Shown piece after piece: positions 43,716 through 51,519 of a stretch of DNA of 64,000 nt. Below the pieces are notes generated by a model that was given only the letters and a program-made list of their open reading frames with translations, was not told the DNA's origin and ran no database searches. Position 1 is the stretch's first letter. The number at the start of each line of letters is the position of its first letter. A program made the translations under genes and the position numbers. Source of the DNA: Portibacter lacus. Its GTDB lineage: Bacteria; Bacteroidota; Bacteroidia; Chitinophagales; Saprospiraceae. Location of the stretch: contig NZ_JAJNKA010000007.1 of assembly GCF_021533215.1 (NCBI RefSeq), positions 248,001 through 312,000 of the forward strand, in the 5' to 3' direction.

Positions 43716-44581
43716 AATTTGTAAAAAAACTAATAGACTTTTATTTATATAGTAGTATCCATATTGCTGTAGGTGCTGCCTTAAGTATCATTTTATGTTA
43801 TGCCGTTTTAGTGCATATTCCTACAAGTGACTACCCTATTTTTGTCTTTGCCGCAACCTTGTTTTTGTATTGTAGCCATCGGATTATTGGTATCAAAACA
43901 GTAGAGAAATTTGAGCATGAAGGTCGATATGCAGTCATTAAGAAATATAAGGTACACATAATACTTTATGCAATACTAGGAGGAATCGGTAGTGTAATTC
44001 TTTACTTTTACCTTCCTTTTATTATGAAATTGTGGCTTATTGCACCAGCTATTGTTTCTTTATTCTATGTACTGCCTATATTTTCTAATCACAAGCGACT
44101 AAGAGATATCGGACTGATTAAGATATTTTTAATCTCCATCATTTGGGCATTAATCATAGGAGTTATTCCTTATGTAGAAGCGAAGGGTACATTAGATGGT
44201 TTAGGTATTTTATTCGCATTAGAAAAAGCAATATTTATTTTTGCAATAACCCTTCCCTTTGATGCTCGAGATTTAATTGTGGATGATGCTAATGCAGTTA
44301 AGACCATTCCGGCTACTATAGGAATTGACAATGCCTATAAAGCGGCTTACTTTTTAATGGCTGCGGTTATGATTATTGTTGTTAGTCTGTATGCTTTAGG
44401 ATTATATTCAGGAGGTGTAACGATTGCATTGATCATTGGCTATCTGATTACTAGTTTAGCCATTAAGCTTTCTAAGGGTAAAAAAGATGACTACTACTAT
44501 TCTGGAGTATTAGATGGTACAATAGCGTTTGTTGCTATATTAGGGATAGCTGTAAGTGGTATTCTTGATGTTATTTTTTAA
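43712..44581 (+). CDS. UbiA-like prenyltransferase-family membrane protein
   Basis: A 289-residue integral membrane protein with about eight hydrophobic helices. The start is TTG at 43712, overlapping the peptidase stop by 4 nt; no ATG exists before the first helices. The second UbiA Asp-rich motif is clear (FDARDLIVDDANAVKTIPATIG), as is RDIGLIKIFLIS. The first motif (N-D-x-x-D) is not found where expected in the N-terminal third, which reads FLYCSHRIIGIK. It may be a divergent prenyltransferase or a catalytically altered relative, as other Bacteroidota appear to carry. Substrate unknown. Confidence 0.72.
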   Translation: MKFVKKLIDFYLYSSIHIAVGAALSIILCYAVLVHIPTSDYPIFVFAATLFLYCSHRIIGIKTVEKFEHEGRYAVIKKYKVHIILYAILGGIGSVILYFYLPFIMKLWLIAPAIVSLFYVLPIFSNHKRLRDIGLIKIFLISIIWALIIGVIPYVEAKGTLDGLGILFALEKAIFIFAITLPFDARDLIVDDANAVKTIPATIGIDNAYKAAYFLMAAVMIIVVSLYALGLYSGGVTIALIIGYLITSLAIKLSKGKKDDYYYSGVLDGTIAFVAILGIAVSGILDVIF

Positions 44582-44591
44582 TCGAGAGGGT

Positions 44592-45278
44592 CTATTCGTC
44601 TTTAGGTTTCAGAAGGTTGGGTCTTCTTTCTTTAGTTCGTTCATATGCCCGATCTTCTCTCCATTCTTCTATCTTACCATCATTACCAGAAAGTAGAATA
44701 TCCGGAACTTTCCACCCATTATAATCTGCTGGACGAGTATAAACAGGAGGTGCTAACATATCATCTTGATAACTGTCAAACAAGGCTGAAGTCTCATCAT
44801 TCAGTACGCCAGGCAACAATCTTCCGATTGAATCTACTACCACTGCAGCAGCTAGTTCGCCACCAGACAAAACATAACTACCTATAGATATTTCTTTAGT
44901 GACAACATGCTCTCTTAATCGCTCATCTATACCCTTATAATGACCACAAATGATAATCATATGCTTTTTCATAGAAAGGTGGTTCGCCATTTTCTGGCTA
45001 TACTCTTCCCCATCTGGAGTCATATAAATGATTTCATCTATTTCCTGTCCAGCACTAATTTCAGAGATACACTTGAGGATGGGTTCGATACACATCACCA
45101 TGCCTGCTCCACCACCATATTGGTAGTCGTCAATTTTGTTATGCTTCCCAATGCCGTATTTACGTAGATCGTGGACAACGACTTCGAAGAGCGATTTTTC
45201 GGCAGCTCTTTTCATTATAGAATGTTGAAAAGGACTATCCAATAATTCAGGAACTGCCGAAATGATATCGATTTTCAT
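44592..45278 (-). CDS. trmD: tRNA (guanine37-N1)-methyltransferase
   Basis: A 228-residue SPOUT methyltransferase that adds m1G37 to tRNAs with a G36 anticodon neighbour, using SAM. Signatures: MKIDIISAVPELLDSPFQHSIMKRA at the start, YQYGGGAGMVM, and the trefoil knot IIICGHYKGIDERL with SIGSYVLSGGELAAAV and RLLPGVLN. Normal length. Its ATG overlaps the FKBP stop by one nt (TAATG), so it is coupled to the peptidase-FKBP operon. Confidence 0.97.
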   Translation of the reverse strand: MKIDIISAVPELLDSPFQHSIMKRAAEKSLFEVVVHDLRKYGIGKHNKIDDYQYGGGAGMVMCIEPILKCISEISAGQEIDEIIYMTPDGEEYSQKMANHLSMKKHMIIICGHYKGIDERLREHVVTKEISIGSYVLSGGELAAAVVVDSIGRLLPGVLNDETSALFDSYQDDMLAPPVYTRPADYNGWKVPDILLSGNDGKIEEWREDRAYERTKERRPNLLKPKDE

Positions 45279-45943
45279 TATTCTATACCTAGAAGTTCAA
45301 CTTCGAATACCAATGCTGCGAATGGTGGAATCTGAGCACCTGCTCCTCTTTCTCCATAAGCTAAGTTATAAGGGATAAATATTTTCCATTTATCTCCAAC
45401 TTTCATTAATTGTAATGCTTCTGTCCATCCTGCGATAACACCATTTACTGGGAAAGAAATAGGTTCTCCTCTATCTACAGAAGAATCGAATACCGTTCCA
45501 TCGATTAATGAACCGTGGTAGTGAACTTTAACTTTATCTGTTGGGCCAGGAGTTGCTCCATCACCTGATTGCATTACTTCGTATTGTAAACCGGTTGCAG
45601 TTGTAGAAACACCTTCTCGTTTAGCATTTTCAGCTAAGAATTTTTCTCCACCACTTCTAGCCTCAGCAGATTTCGCCATCGCTTTTTCTTTTGCAAAATT
45701 ATTTACTAATGCTTGTGCCTCATTTAAAGGAACTTTAAGCTCATTTCCTTTCATTACATCATTTATCGCATCAGCCATAGACACTGGGTTGATATCTCCA
45801 AAACCTTGTTGTTTTAAATTTTCAGCCATTAGTATGCCTATACTGTAACTAAGTGAATCCATCTTGTTTAATGTATTTTGTGCCTTTAAACTTAGGCTAT
45901 TAAAAAATAGTATGGCGATCGCCATTCCAATATATTTTTGCAT
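45278..45943 (-). CDS. FKBP-type peptidyl-prolyl isomerase, exported
   Basis: A 221-residue isomerase with a signal peptide (to about residue 21, SLKAQ). The N-terminal helical dimerisation region (DSLSYSIGILMAENLKQQGFG) resembles FkpA/Mip. The FKBP catalytic domain runs from GLQYEVMQSGDGATP through VKVHYHGSLIDGTVFDSS, PVNGVIAGWTEALQLMKVGDKW and YGERGAGAQIPPFAALVFEVELL. It assists folding of envelope proteins in the periplasm. Overlaps of one nt at both ends (TAATG) with the M20 peptidase and trmD show a tight operon. Confidence 0.94.
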   Translation of the reverse strand: MQKYIGMAIAILFFNSLSLKAQNTLNKMDSLSYSIGILMAENLKQQGFGDINPVSMADAINDVMKGNELKVPLNEAQALVNNFAKEKAMAKSAEARSGGEKFLAENAKREGVSTTATGLQYEVMQSGDGATPGPTDKVKVHYHGSLIDGTVFDSSVDRGEPISFPVNGVIAGWTEALQLMKVGDKWKIFIPYNLAYGERGAGAQIPPFAALVFEVELLGIE

Positions 45944-47334
45944 TATTTTGATTTTAATTCCGCGTAATTAATAAAGTATTTAGGAATAGTTTCTATTCCC
46001 TTATAAAAATTAAATAGGCCATAATGTTCATTCGGTGAGTGAATATCATCAGAATCCAATCCAAATCCCATTAAAACGGACTTAACACCAAGCACTTTTT
46101 CGAACAAAGCAACGATAGGAATACTTCCACCACCTCTTACCGGTATAGGATCTTTCCCGTATGCATCTTTCATCGCTTTATGTGCAGCTAAGTACTCTGG
46201 TGTATCTATCGGTGTAACAACCGGGAATCCTCCATGATGTGGTTCTACTTTTACCGTCACGCCAGCTGGAGCAATTTTAGTAAAATGCTTAATAAACTTT
46301 TCTGTAATCTCATCAGGTTCTTGATTAGGAACTAAACGCATACTTATCTTTGCAAATGCTTTAGATGGTAAAACAGTCTTGGCTCCTTCTCCAATATATC
46401 CACCCCAGATTCCATTCACATCTAAGGTAGGTCTTGTGCTTGTTCTTTCTATCGTTGAATACCCTGTCTCACCTTGAACATCATTCACTTTTAGTCCTTT
46501 CTTATATTCTTCGATATCAAAAGGAGCAGCATTAACTGCTTTTCTTTCCGCTTCACTTAGGTCGATGACATTGTCATAAAATCCTTCTACCGTAATTCTA
46601 TGATCCTCATCCTGAAGACTTGCAATCATTTCACAAAGCACATTCACAGGATTAGCAACTCCACCTCCATACACACCAGAGTGTAAATCTTTATTAGGCC
46701 CAGTTACCTCTACTTCTACATAACTTAATCCACGAAGACCTGTTGTAATAGAAGGTATATCATTAGCAATAACAGATGTATCAGATATTAGGATAACATC
46801 ACACGCTAGCATTTCCTTATTTTCCTTACAGAATGTTCCAAGGTGATCAGATCCTACTTCTTCTTCCCCTTCTATCATAAATTTAACATTACAAGGAAGC
46901 TGATCATTAAGATTCATAGCTTCGAAAGCTTTTAGATGCATAAAAACTTGACCTTTATCATCACATGATCCTCTTGCAAAAATAGCACCGTCAGGGTGTA
47001 TTTCCGTTTTCTTAATAACTGGTTCAAATGGTGGAGATTCCCATAATTCTAGAGGCTCTGCAGGCTGAACATCGTAGTGCCCATAAACTAAGATTGTAGG
47101 AAGTGACTCATCTATCATCTTTTCCGCATATACGATCGGATGACCAGGAGTTTGATGGATTTCCACCTTATCTACACCAGCAATAGTCAAATTCTTCTTC
47201 AACCATTCTGCTGCAGCGATCATGTCACCATTATGTGCAGGTTGAGCACTTACCGAGGGAATTCTTAATAACTCAAGTAGTTCCTCTAGAAATCGATCTT
47301 TATTCTGATCTATGTAATTTTGTATTGCATCCAT
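45943..47334 (-). CDS. M20-family dipeptidase (CNDP/PepV-like)
   Basis: A 463-residue zinc peptidase. LVYGHYDVQPAEPLELWESPPFEP holds the first His/Asp ligands, FARGSCDDKGQ the bridging Asp, MIEGEEEVGSDHL the catalytic Glu-Glu, and ISDTSVIAND the next ligand. A lid domain precedes the C-terminal His (DSDDIHSPNEHYG). No signal peptide is present, so it should cleave dipeptides in the cytoplasm. It is the first gene of the M20-FKBP-trmD operon, behind a good -7 box. Confidence 0.93.
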   Translation of the reverse strand: MDAIQNYIDQNKDRFLEELLELLRIPSVSAQPAHNGDMIAAAEWLKKNLTIAGVDKVEIHQTPGHPIVYAEKMIDESLPTILVYGHYDVQPAEPLELWESPPFEPVIKKTEIHPDGAIFARGSCDDKGQVFMHLKAFEAMNLNDQLPCNVKFMIEGEEEVGSDHLGTFCKENKEMLACDVILISDTSVIANDIPSITTGLRGLSYVEVEVTGPNKDLHSGVYGGGVANPVNVLCEMIASLQDEDHRITVEGFYDNVIDLSEAERKAVNAAPFDIEEYKKGLKVNDVQGETGYSTIERTSTRPTLDVNGIWGGYIGEGAKTVLPSKAFAKISMRLVPNQEPDEITEKFIKHFTKIAPAGVTVKVEPHHGGFPVVTPIDTPEYLAAHKAMKDAYGKDPIPVRGGGSIPIVALFEKVLGVKSVLMGFGLDSDDIHSPNEHYGLFNFYKGIETIPKYFINYAELKSK

Positions 47335-47360
47335 TATTTAAATCTTTTTCGTTATTCGCG

Positions 47361-47368
47361 CAAATATA
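47361..47368 (-). promoter_or_regulatory. Predicted -7 box of the M20-FKBP-trmD operon
   Basis: CAAATATA on the plus strand reads TATATTTG on the minus strand, a perfect TAnnTTTG, 26 nt upstream of the peptidase ATG. A TTG (complement of CAA at 47392-47394) lies 23 nt further upstream, at the edge of the accepted -33 spacing. Confidence 0.55.
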
Positions 47369-47497
47369 AGCAAGTGATCTTCAAATGACTTCAATTTAAA
47401 GACATATCTGCATATTTAACATCAGAGAAATTTACATATGTTTTTAATCTATTGATATTTATTGCATATTTGCCATTGAAACATTAACTATAATCCT

Positions 47498-48565
47498 TTG
47501 AGTAAAAAGAATAGCAACTTCAGTCACATTTTGATGATTTTGTGTTTTTCAATAATTATAAATGCAGACCTGATTGCTCAGGGATCTGAAGTATCTACTT
47601 CTCAAAATTTAGACCAATCTGCAACTGATTCTGGCAAGAATAGAAAAGGAACCTATCGAGGAAGAATTAGTCAAGAATATCTTCAGAAATTTAGTACCAT
47701 GTCTAAGGATTTGGAAATAAAAAAAGAAGAGCAAGAATCTACGGTTTACAGATTAGAAGCAGTCAAAGCGAGAAGTAAAAAAGTTGAGGAAAAGGAACAA
47801 CAAAAACTCTTTTCTGACAACATCGCTTCACTGAAATTAACGATTGGGGTTTTAGAAGATGAAATCAAACAATACAAAAAAGCACTTCGCCTCTTACAAG
47901 AGCATAAGACTCAACCAGATCTTGAGAAAAATAATGTACTCTTAGAAGTTTCTAAAATTGAATTGAAAATTGAAGAAATTAGGAAGAAGTATGAGAATGA
48001 AAAATTAAATGTAATCATAGAAGGAGTTGATTCGGATGAAAGGAATGTTTACGAAAATCCTCCTAAAGCTGATTGCAATATCGTTTTCAATGGAATTGAC
48101 GCAGTAACGAAGAGACAAAAAATAGAAGTTCAACGAGAATTTTTGTTTGGATACACTCATCCTAAATTAAGAAGTTACTTCAAAGATGAGTTCTTTTTGA
48201 ACTGTTATGCTAAGATGGTCAAGTTAGATAAGAAATACTATCTATGGTTATACATCAGTATTGCTTCTAAGGATGCTATCAAAACTTATGGACGAATAGA
48301 TCAGAACAGTACATTAAAGTTCGAATTATTAAGTGGTGAAATTCTGTATGCACAGAATCTTCAGAGTGCTATAGGGCAATTAGAGGCTTATACCGGCAAT
48401 ACGAACTATGAAATAATTCTTCCTTTAGATAAGTCCAAATACAAGCTCTTAAGTAAAGGAGAAATCGATAGACTTGGTATTATGTGGTCGTCTGGTTATG
48501 AACAATATGAAATTTACAACGTAGATGTTGTTAAGAATCAAATCGAGTGTCTAAAATCTGAATAA
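47498..48565 (+). CDS. Exported coiled-coil protein, unknown family
   Basis: A 355-residue protein. The start shown is a TTG at 47498; an ATG at 47534 would shorten the signal peptide to MILCFSIIINADLIAQ, and either is possible. Residues about 65-180 form a long charged coiled coil (YLQKFSTMSKDLEIKKEEQ, EKEQQKLFSDNIASLKLTIG). The C-terminal ~170 residues form a mixed alpha/beta domain (NIVFNGIDAVTKRQKIEVQ, YYLWLYISIASKDAIKTYG, YEIILPLDKSKYKLLSKGE) that I do not recognise. There is no lipobox or T9SS sorting domain. It lies 3 nt upstream of the MiaE-like gene, so they share a transcript despite no evident functional link. Confidence 0.7.
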   Translation: MSKKNSNFSHILMILCFSIIINADLIAQGSEVSTSQNLDQSATDSGKNRKGTYRGRISQEYLQKFSTMSKDLEIKKEEQESTVYRLEAVKARSKKVEEKEQQKLFSDNIASLKLTIGVLEDEIKQYKKALRLLQEHKTQPDLEKNNVLLEVSKIELKIEEIRKKYENEKLNVIIEGVDSDERNVYENPPKADCNIVFNGIDAVTKRQKIEVQREFLFGYTHPKLRSYFKDEFFLNCYAKMVKLDKKYYLWLYISIASKDAIKTYGRIDQNSTLKFELLSGEILYAQNLQSAIGQLEAYTGNTNYEIILPLDKSKYKLLSKGEIDRLGIMWSSGYEQYEIYNVDVVKNQIECLKSE

Positions 48566-48568
48566 AGC

Positions 48569-49150
48569 ATGCTAGGACTAAAATTGCCGACCGATCCAAG
48601 ATGGGTAAACATGGCAGAAATGTCAATAGAAGATATACTAACTGATCACGCTTATTGTGAACAGAAAGCAGCTACTTTTTGTATTTCTTTAATCAGTCAA
48701 TATCCTGATAAGTTTGATTTAGTCGAAGCGCTTGCGCCGATTGTAACAGAGGAATGGGGACATTTCCGAATGGTACTTAAAGAACTTAAAGATCGCGAGT
48801 TAAAATTGGGTCACCAGAGAAAGGATGAATACGTTAATGCGCTTATGAAATTCCAGAAAAAAGGAGGCTCATATGATGATCGCTTATTAGAGAAATTATT
48901 GACTTGCGCTTTGATTGAAGCACGTAGTTGCGAAAGATTCAGATTACTTTCTCTTCATATTTCTGATGACGATTTGAAAGAATTCTATCATAAATTCATG
49001 GTCTCTGAAGCAGGACATTATCGTTTATTCATTGACTTAGCTAAGGGATTTGCAGGAGAGGAAAAAGCTATGAAACGATGGAATGAATTCCTAGTCTACG
49101 AAGAATCTTTATTGAAAGAGATGGAATTACGAGGCGATAGAATGCATTGA
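48569..49150 (+). CDS. miaE: tRNA-(ms2io6A) hydroxylase
   Basis: A 193-residue ferritin-like di-iron protein. The four-helix metal ligands can be read as DHAYCEQKA (Glu), TEEWGHFRMVL (Glu, His), IEARSCERFRLL (Glu) and SEAGHYRLFI (Glu, His), matching MiaE. The enzyme hydroxylates the isopentenyl side chain of ms2i6A37 in tRNA with O2. Length is typical for the bacterial family. TrmD, which also modifies position 37, is encoded about 3.3 kb away on the other strand. Confidence 0.9.
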   Translation: MLGLKLPTDPRWVNMAEMSIEDILTDHAYCEQKAATFCISLISQYPDKFDLVEALAPIVTEEWGHFRMVLKELKDRELKLGHQRKDEYVNALMKFQKKGGSYDDRLLEKLLTCALIEARSCERFRLLSLHISDDDLKEFYHKFMVSEAGHYRLFIDLAKGFAGEEKAMKRWNEFLVYEESLLKEMELRGDRMH

Positions 49151-49194
49151 TTTACCCATAAAACATTCTATATATTACTTCTATAAACACAAAA

Positions 49195-49220
49195 AGGTGA
49201 TAGAATTTCTTCCATCACCT
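49195..49220 (-). terminator. Intrinsic terminator of the TPR-PD40-SPOR gene
   Basis: AGGTGATAGAA (49195-49205) pairs with TTCCATCACCT (49210-49220), one mismatch in 11, with a TTTC loop. On the minus strand the stem is followed by TTTTTGTGTTT, a proper U-tract, so it mainly serves the gene ending at 49245. Confidence 0.7.
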
Positions 49221-49244
49221 CTAAGTTCATTAATATAATTATTC

Positions 49245-51260
49245 TTAATTAGTTTTTAATTTTTCTAAGTATCCGTTGTTATCCATAACAATGTGTGCAT
49301 CAGTAAATCCTCTGTTCTTAGCTTTTATTAAAGCTTTCTGAGCATTATCTAATCCACCGTAACCACTTAAGATAAATATCGTGTACTGTCCTTTAGTCCA
49401 TTGTTCTATCTCACCAAGATCATTTACTCTTGAAATATCGAACCATAATGGATCTGTATAAGAAGCTAATCTAACTTTATAGTTACTTGTAGAAGGAGCT
49501 GGCGTAAAAGTACTAGAAAATGTTCCATTACTATTCCCATTTTTAGAATCACCTACAAGTTCCAATTCTGACGTCAATAAAGGCTCATGTACAATGAATG
49601 CATCATTATAACCCATTCCTTTTACAGAACTTAGAATTTTAGCTGCTTCACCTTTCTCATAATAGTAGCCTAATCTAATTTTAGTAGCTGCTGATTTATG
49701 TACTTTATACAGGTTTCCTAAACTAGTTAACTTCTTGAAGTTTCCTACATTACCTGAAGTCTTAGCTAATGAAGCTACTTGTATGTAATATACTTTAGAT
49801 GGAGGTGCAGAAAGGATCAAATCTCTCTTCGCTAATAATCTTGCATTCTCCATTGAGAAATTGTTATCTGCTAGGTAGAAAATTGGATCACTGTCACTAA
49901 CGCTAACAACATTACCATTAGATTTCACAGAACCATTCACTGCAAGATCATTAAGATTCACAGCAGCAGGAACATTTTCTTCTTCAGCCATTAACATCTT
50001 TTCAGCTGGTGTAGCGAAATAAATATCTTCTCCACCATTTCCACCAAGTCTATTAGATGTGAAATAGTAAACTCCCGAACTAGGATCGATAGAAAAGAAA
50101 TAATCATCTTCTGGAGAATTTATTCCTTTACCCATATTAATAGCTGGTTCGTATTCAAGCGCACTTACTTTTTCAGCGATGAAATTATCAAATCCACCCA
50201 TTCCACCTCTATAATCAGACGCAAAGAATAGGAAATTTTCCTCTTCATTATAAAAAGGTGTAATTTCATTACCTGGTGTATTCACATTAGGTCCCAAGTT
50301 CACAGGAATAGACCAAGCGCCTTCCTTGAATTGTGACATATATAAATCATATCCACCATAACCGCCTGGACGATTAGAAGCAAAGTATAATAGTTTTCCT
50401 TTGTTTGCAAAGTTTGCAAAACCAGTTGAAAATCCTGTTTCGTTGTATGGGAATGGCCTCTCTTTAGTGAAATCATTACTTCCTTCTTCCTTATCAGCGA
50501 AGAATAAAGACATATTCGTATCATCGGATCTTACGAATTTGATTCCATCTTTAAAATTGTTTTTTGTATATGCAACAGTTGGGAGTCCATCAGCATATGC
50601 AACAGGGCCTAAATGGAAAGAAGATTTCAAATTCCCTCTTAATAATTCAGGTCCATTTTCAGTAACTACAAACAACTGATTGCCTTGAGATTTTAGCAAT
50701 GATTTGTTTTTAGAAACTGTTTCTCTTTGGATATCATTTCTAAATGAAGAAAAAATCAAATTTCCATCATTATAACTCATTCCAAAATCTGAGGAATTCG
50801 AATTATGAGCGAAAAGAGAAATTTCATATTTGTCTTCTTCATTGAGAAGTGATTTTGCAGTTTCACAAGATTCTGCAAAGTTTGCTCCTACTACAGGATC
50901 AACTTCCATGTATTTTAAATACCAATATTTAGCATTATCTAAATCACCTGTTGCCTTAAGTATATGGCCGTAGTGTAAATAAGCTTTTGGATTAAAATCC
51001 TCTAGTGTTGTTAATTGATCATACCAATTTAATGCTTCGGTATAATTGTTACTAAATCTGTAACATTCAGCTAAGTGATACATCGCCTCGCTGTTTTTAG
51101 GTTCTTTTGTCAAGACCTTTTTGTAGTTCTCTATTGCTAATTCATACGCCTCGAATTCATATTGCTTTTTAGCAATGGCCTGTAGTTCTTGACCATGTAA
51201 AAGAGGTGATTGAATTGCAAAAGCTACTCCCATCAGGAATAATAGTAGTCTTTTGTTCAT
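49245..51260 (-). CDS. TPR-PD40-SPOR envelope protein (PorE-like N-terminal layout)
   Basis: A 671-residue exported protein. After the signal peptide (to about residue 24, LLHGQ), residues 25-140 hold TPR helices (AYELAIENYKKVLTKEPKNSEAMYHLAECY). About 150-415 form a PD40/WD40-like propeller with repeated FSSFRND, FASNRPGGYGGYDLYMS, FASDYRGGMGGFDNF and FTSNRLGGNGGEDIYFA blades. The C-terminus has two SPOR-like modules (VYYIQVASLAKTSGNVGNF... and YKVRLASYTDP...DAHIVMD). PorE-type T9SS proteins share TPR and PD40 but end in an OmpA peptidoglycan-binding domain; here SPOR, which binds denuded glycan, takes that place. A role in the T9SS/gliding envelope apparatus or at the septum is inferred. 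Confidence 0.82.
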   Translation of the reverse strand: MNKRLLLFLMGVAFAIQSPLLHGQELQAIAKKQYEFEAYELAIENYKKVLTKEPKNSEAMYHLAECYRFSNNYTEALNWYDQLTTLEDFNPKAYLHYGHILKATGDLDNAKYWYLKYMEVDPVVGANFAESCETAKSLLNEEDKYEISLFAHNSNSSDFGMSYNDGNLIFSSFRNDIQRETVSKNKSLLKSQGNQLFVVTENGPELLRGNLKSSFHLGPVAYADGLPTVAYTKNNFKDGIKFVRSDDTNMSLFFADKEEGSNDFTKERPFPYNETGFSTGFANFANKGKLLYFASNRPGGYGGYDLYMSQFKEGAWSIPVNLGPNVNTPGNEITPFYNEEENFLFFASDYRGGMGGFDNFIAEKVSALEYEPAINMGKGINSPEDDYFFSIDPSSGVYYFTSNRLGGNGGEDIYFATPAEKMLMAEEENVPAAVNLNDLAVNGSVKSNGNVVSVSDSDPIFYLADNNFSMENARLLAKRDLILSAPPSKVYYIQVASLAKTSGNVGNFKKLTSLGNLYKVHKSAATKIRLGYYYEKGEAAKILSSVKGMGYNDAFIVHEPLLTSELELVGDSKNGNSNGTFSSTFTPAPSTSNYKVRLASYTDPLWFDISRVNDLGEIEQWTKGQYTIFILSGYGGLDNAQKALIKAKNRGFTDAHIVMDNNGYLEKLKTN

Positions 51261-51292
51261 AATTTTGAGCTTAATAATTATATTAATGAAAA

Positions 51293-51300
51293 CAAATATA
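51293..51300 (-). promoter_or_regulatory. Predicted -7 box of the TPR-PD40-SPOR gene
   Basis: CAAATATA on the plus strand reads TATATTTG on the minus strand, a perfect TAnnTTTG, 32 nt upstream of the ATG at 51260. The nearest TTTG further upstream is 27 nt away, outside the usual range. Confidence 0.5.
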
Positions 51301-51450
51301 TAAAATTACTTCATAGACAGTATATAACAAATGGCATTTTTTTATAATATGTAAGAATTTATTGATTTTTTCTATGATTACGACAGTTTTTCTGTCTTTG
51401 ATTACTTAGGTTTACTGTTCTATACGAGATAAATCGTAAAATGGAATTGG

Positions 51451-51471
51451 AAGCTTCTTACTTAGAAGCTT
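51451..51471 (+). other. Leader hairpin upstream of the subtilase gene
   Basis: AAGCTTCT (51451-51458) pairs perfectly with AGAAGCTT (51464-51471) around a TACTT loop, 48 nt before the ATG at 51520. TTGAGAATTAAAAATT follows, not a T-run, so a leader structure or attenuator is as likely as a terminator. Confidence 0.45.
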
Positions 51472-51519
51472 TTGAGAATTAAAAATTAATTATATTGTAG
51501 GCTTAATTAACGTTTGACT

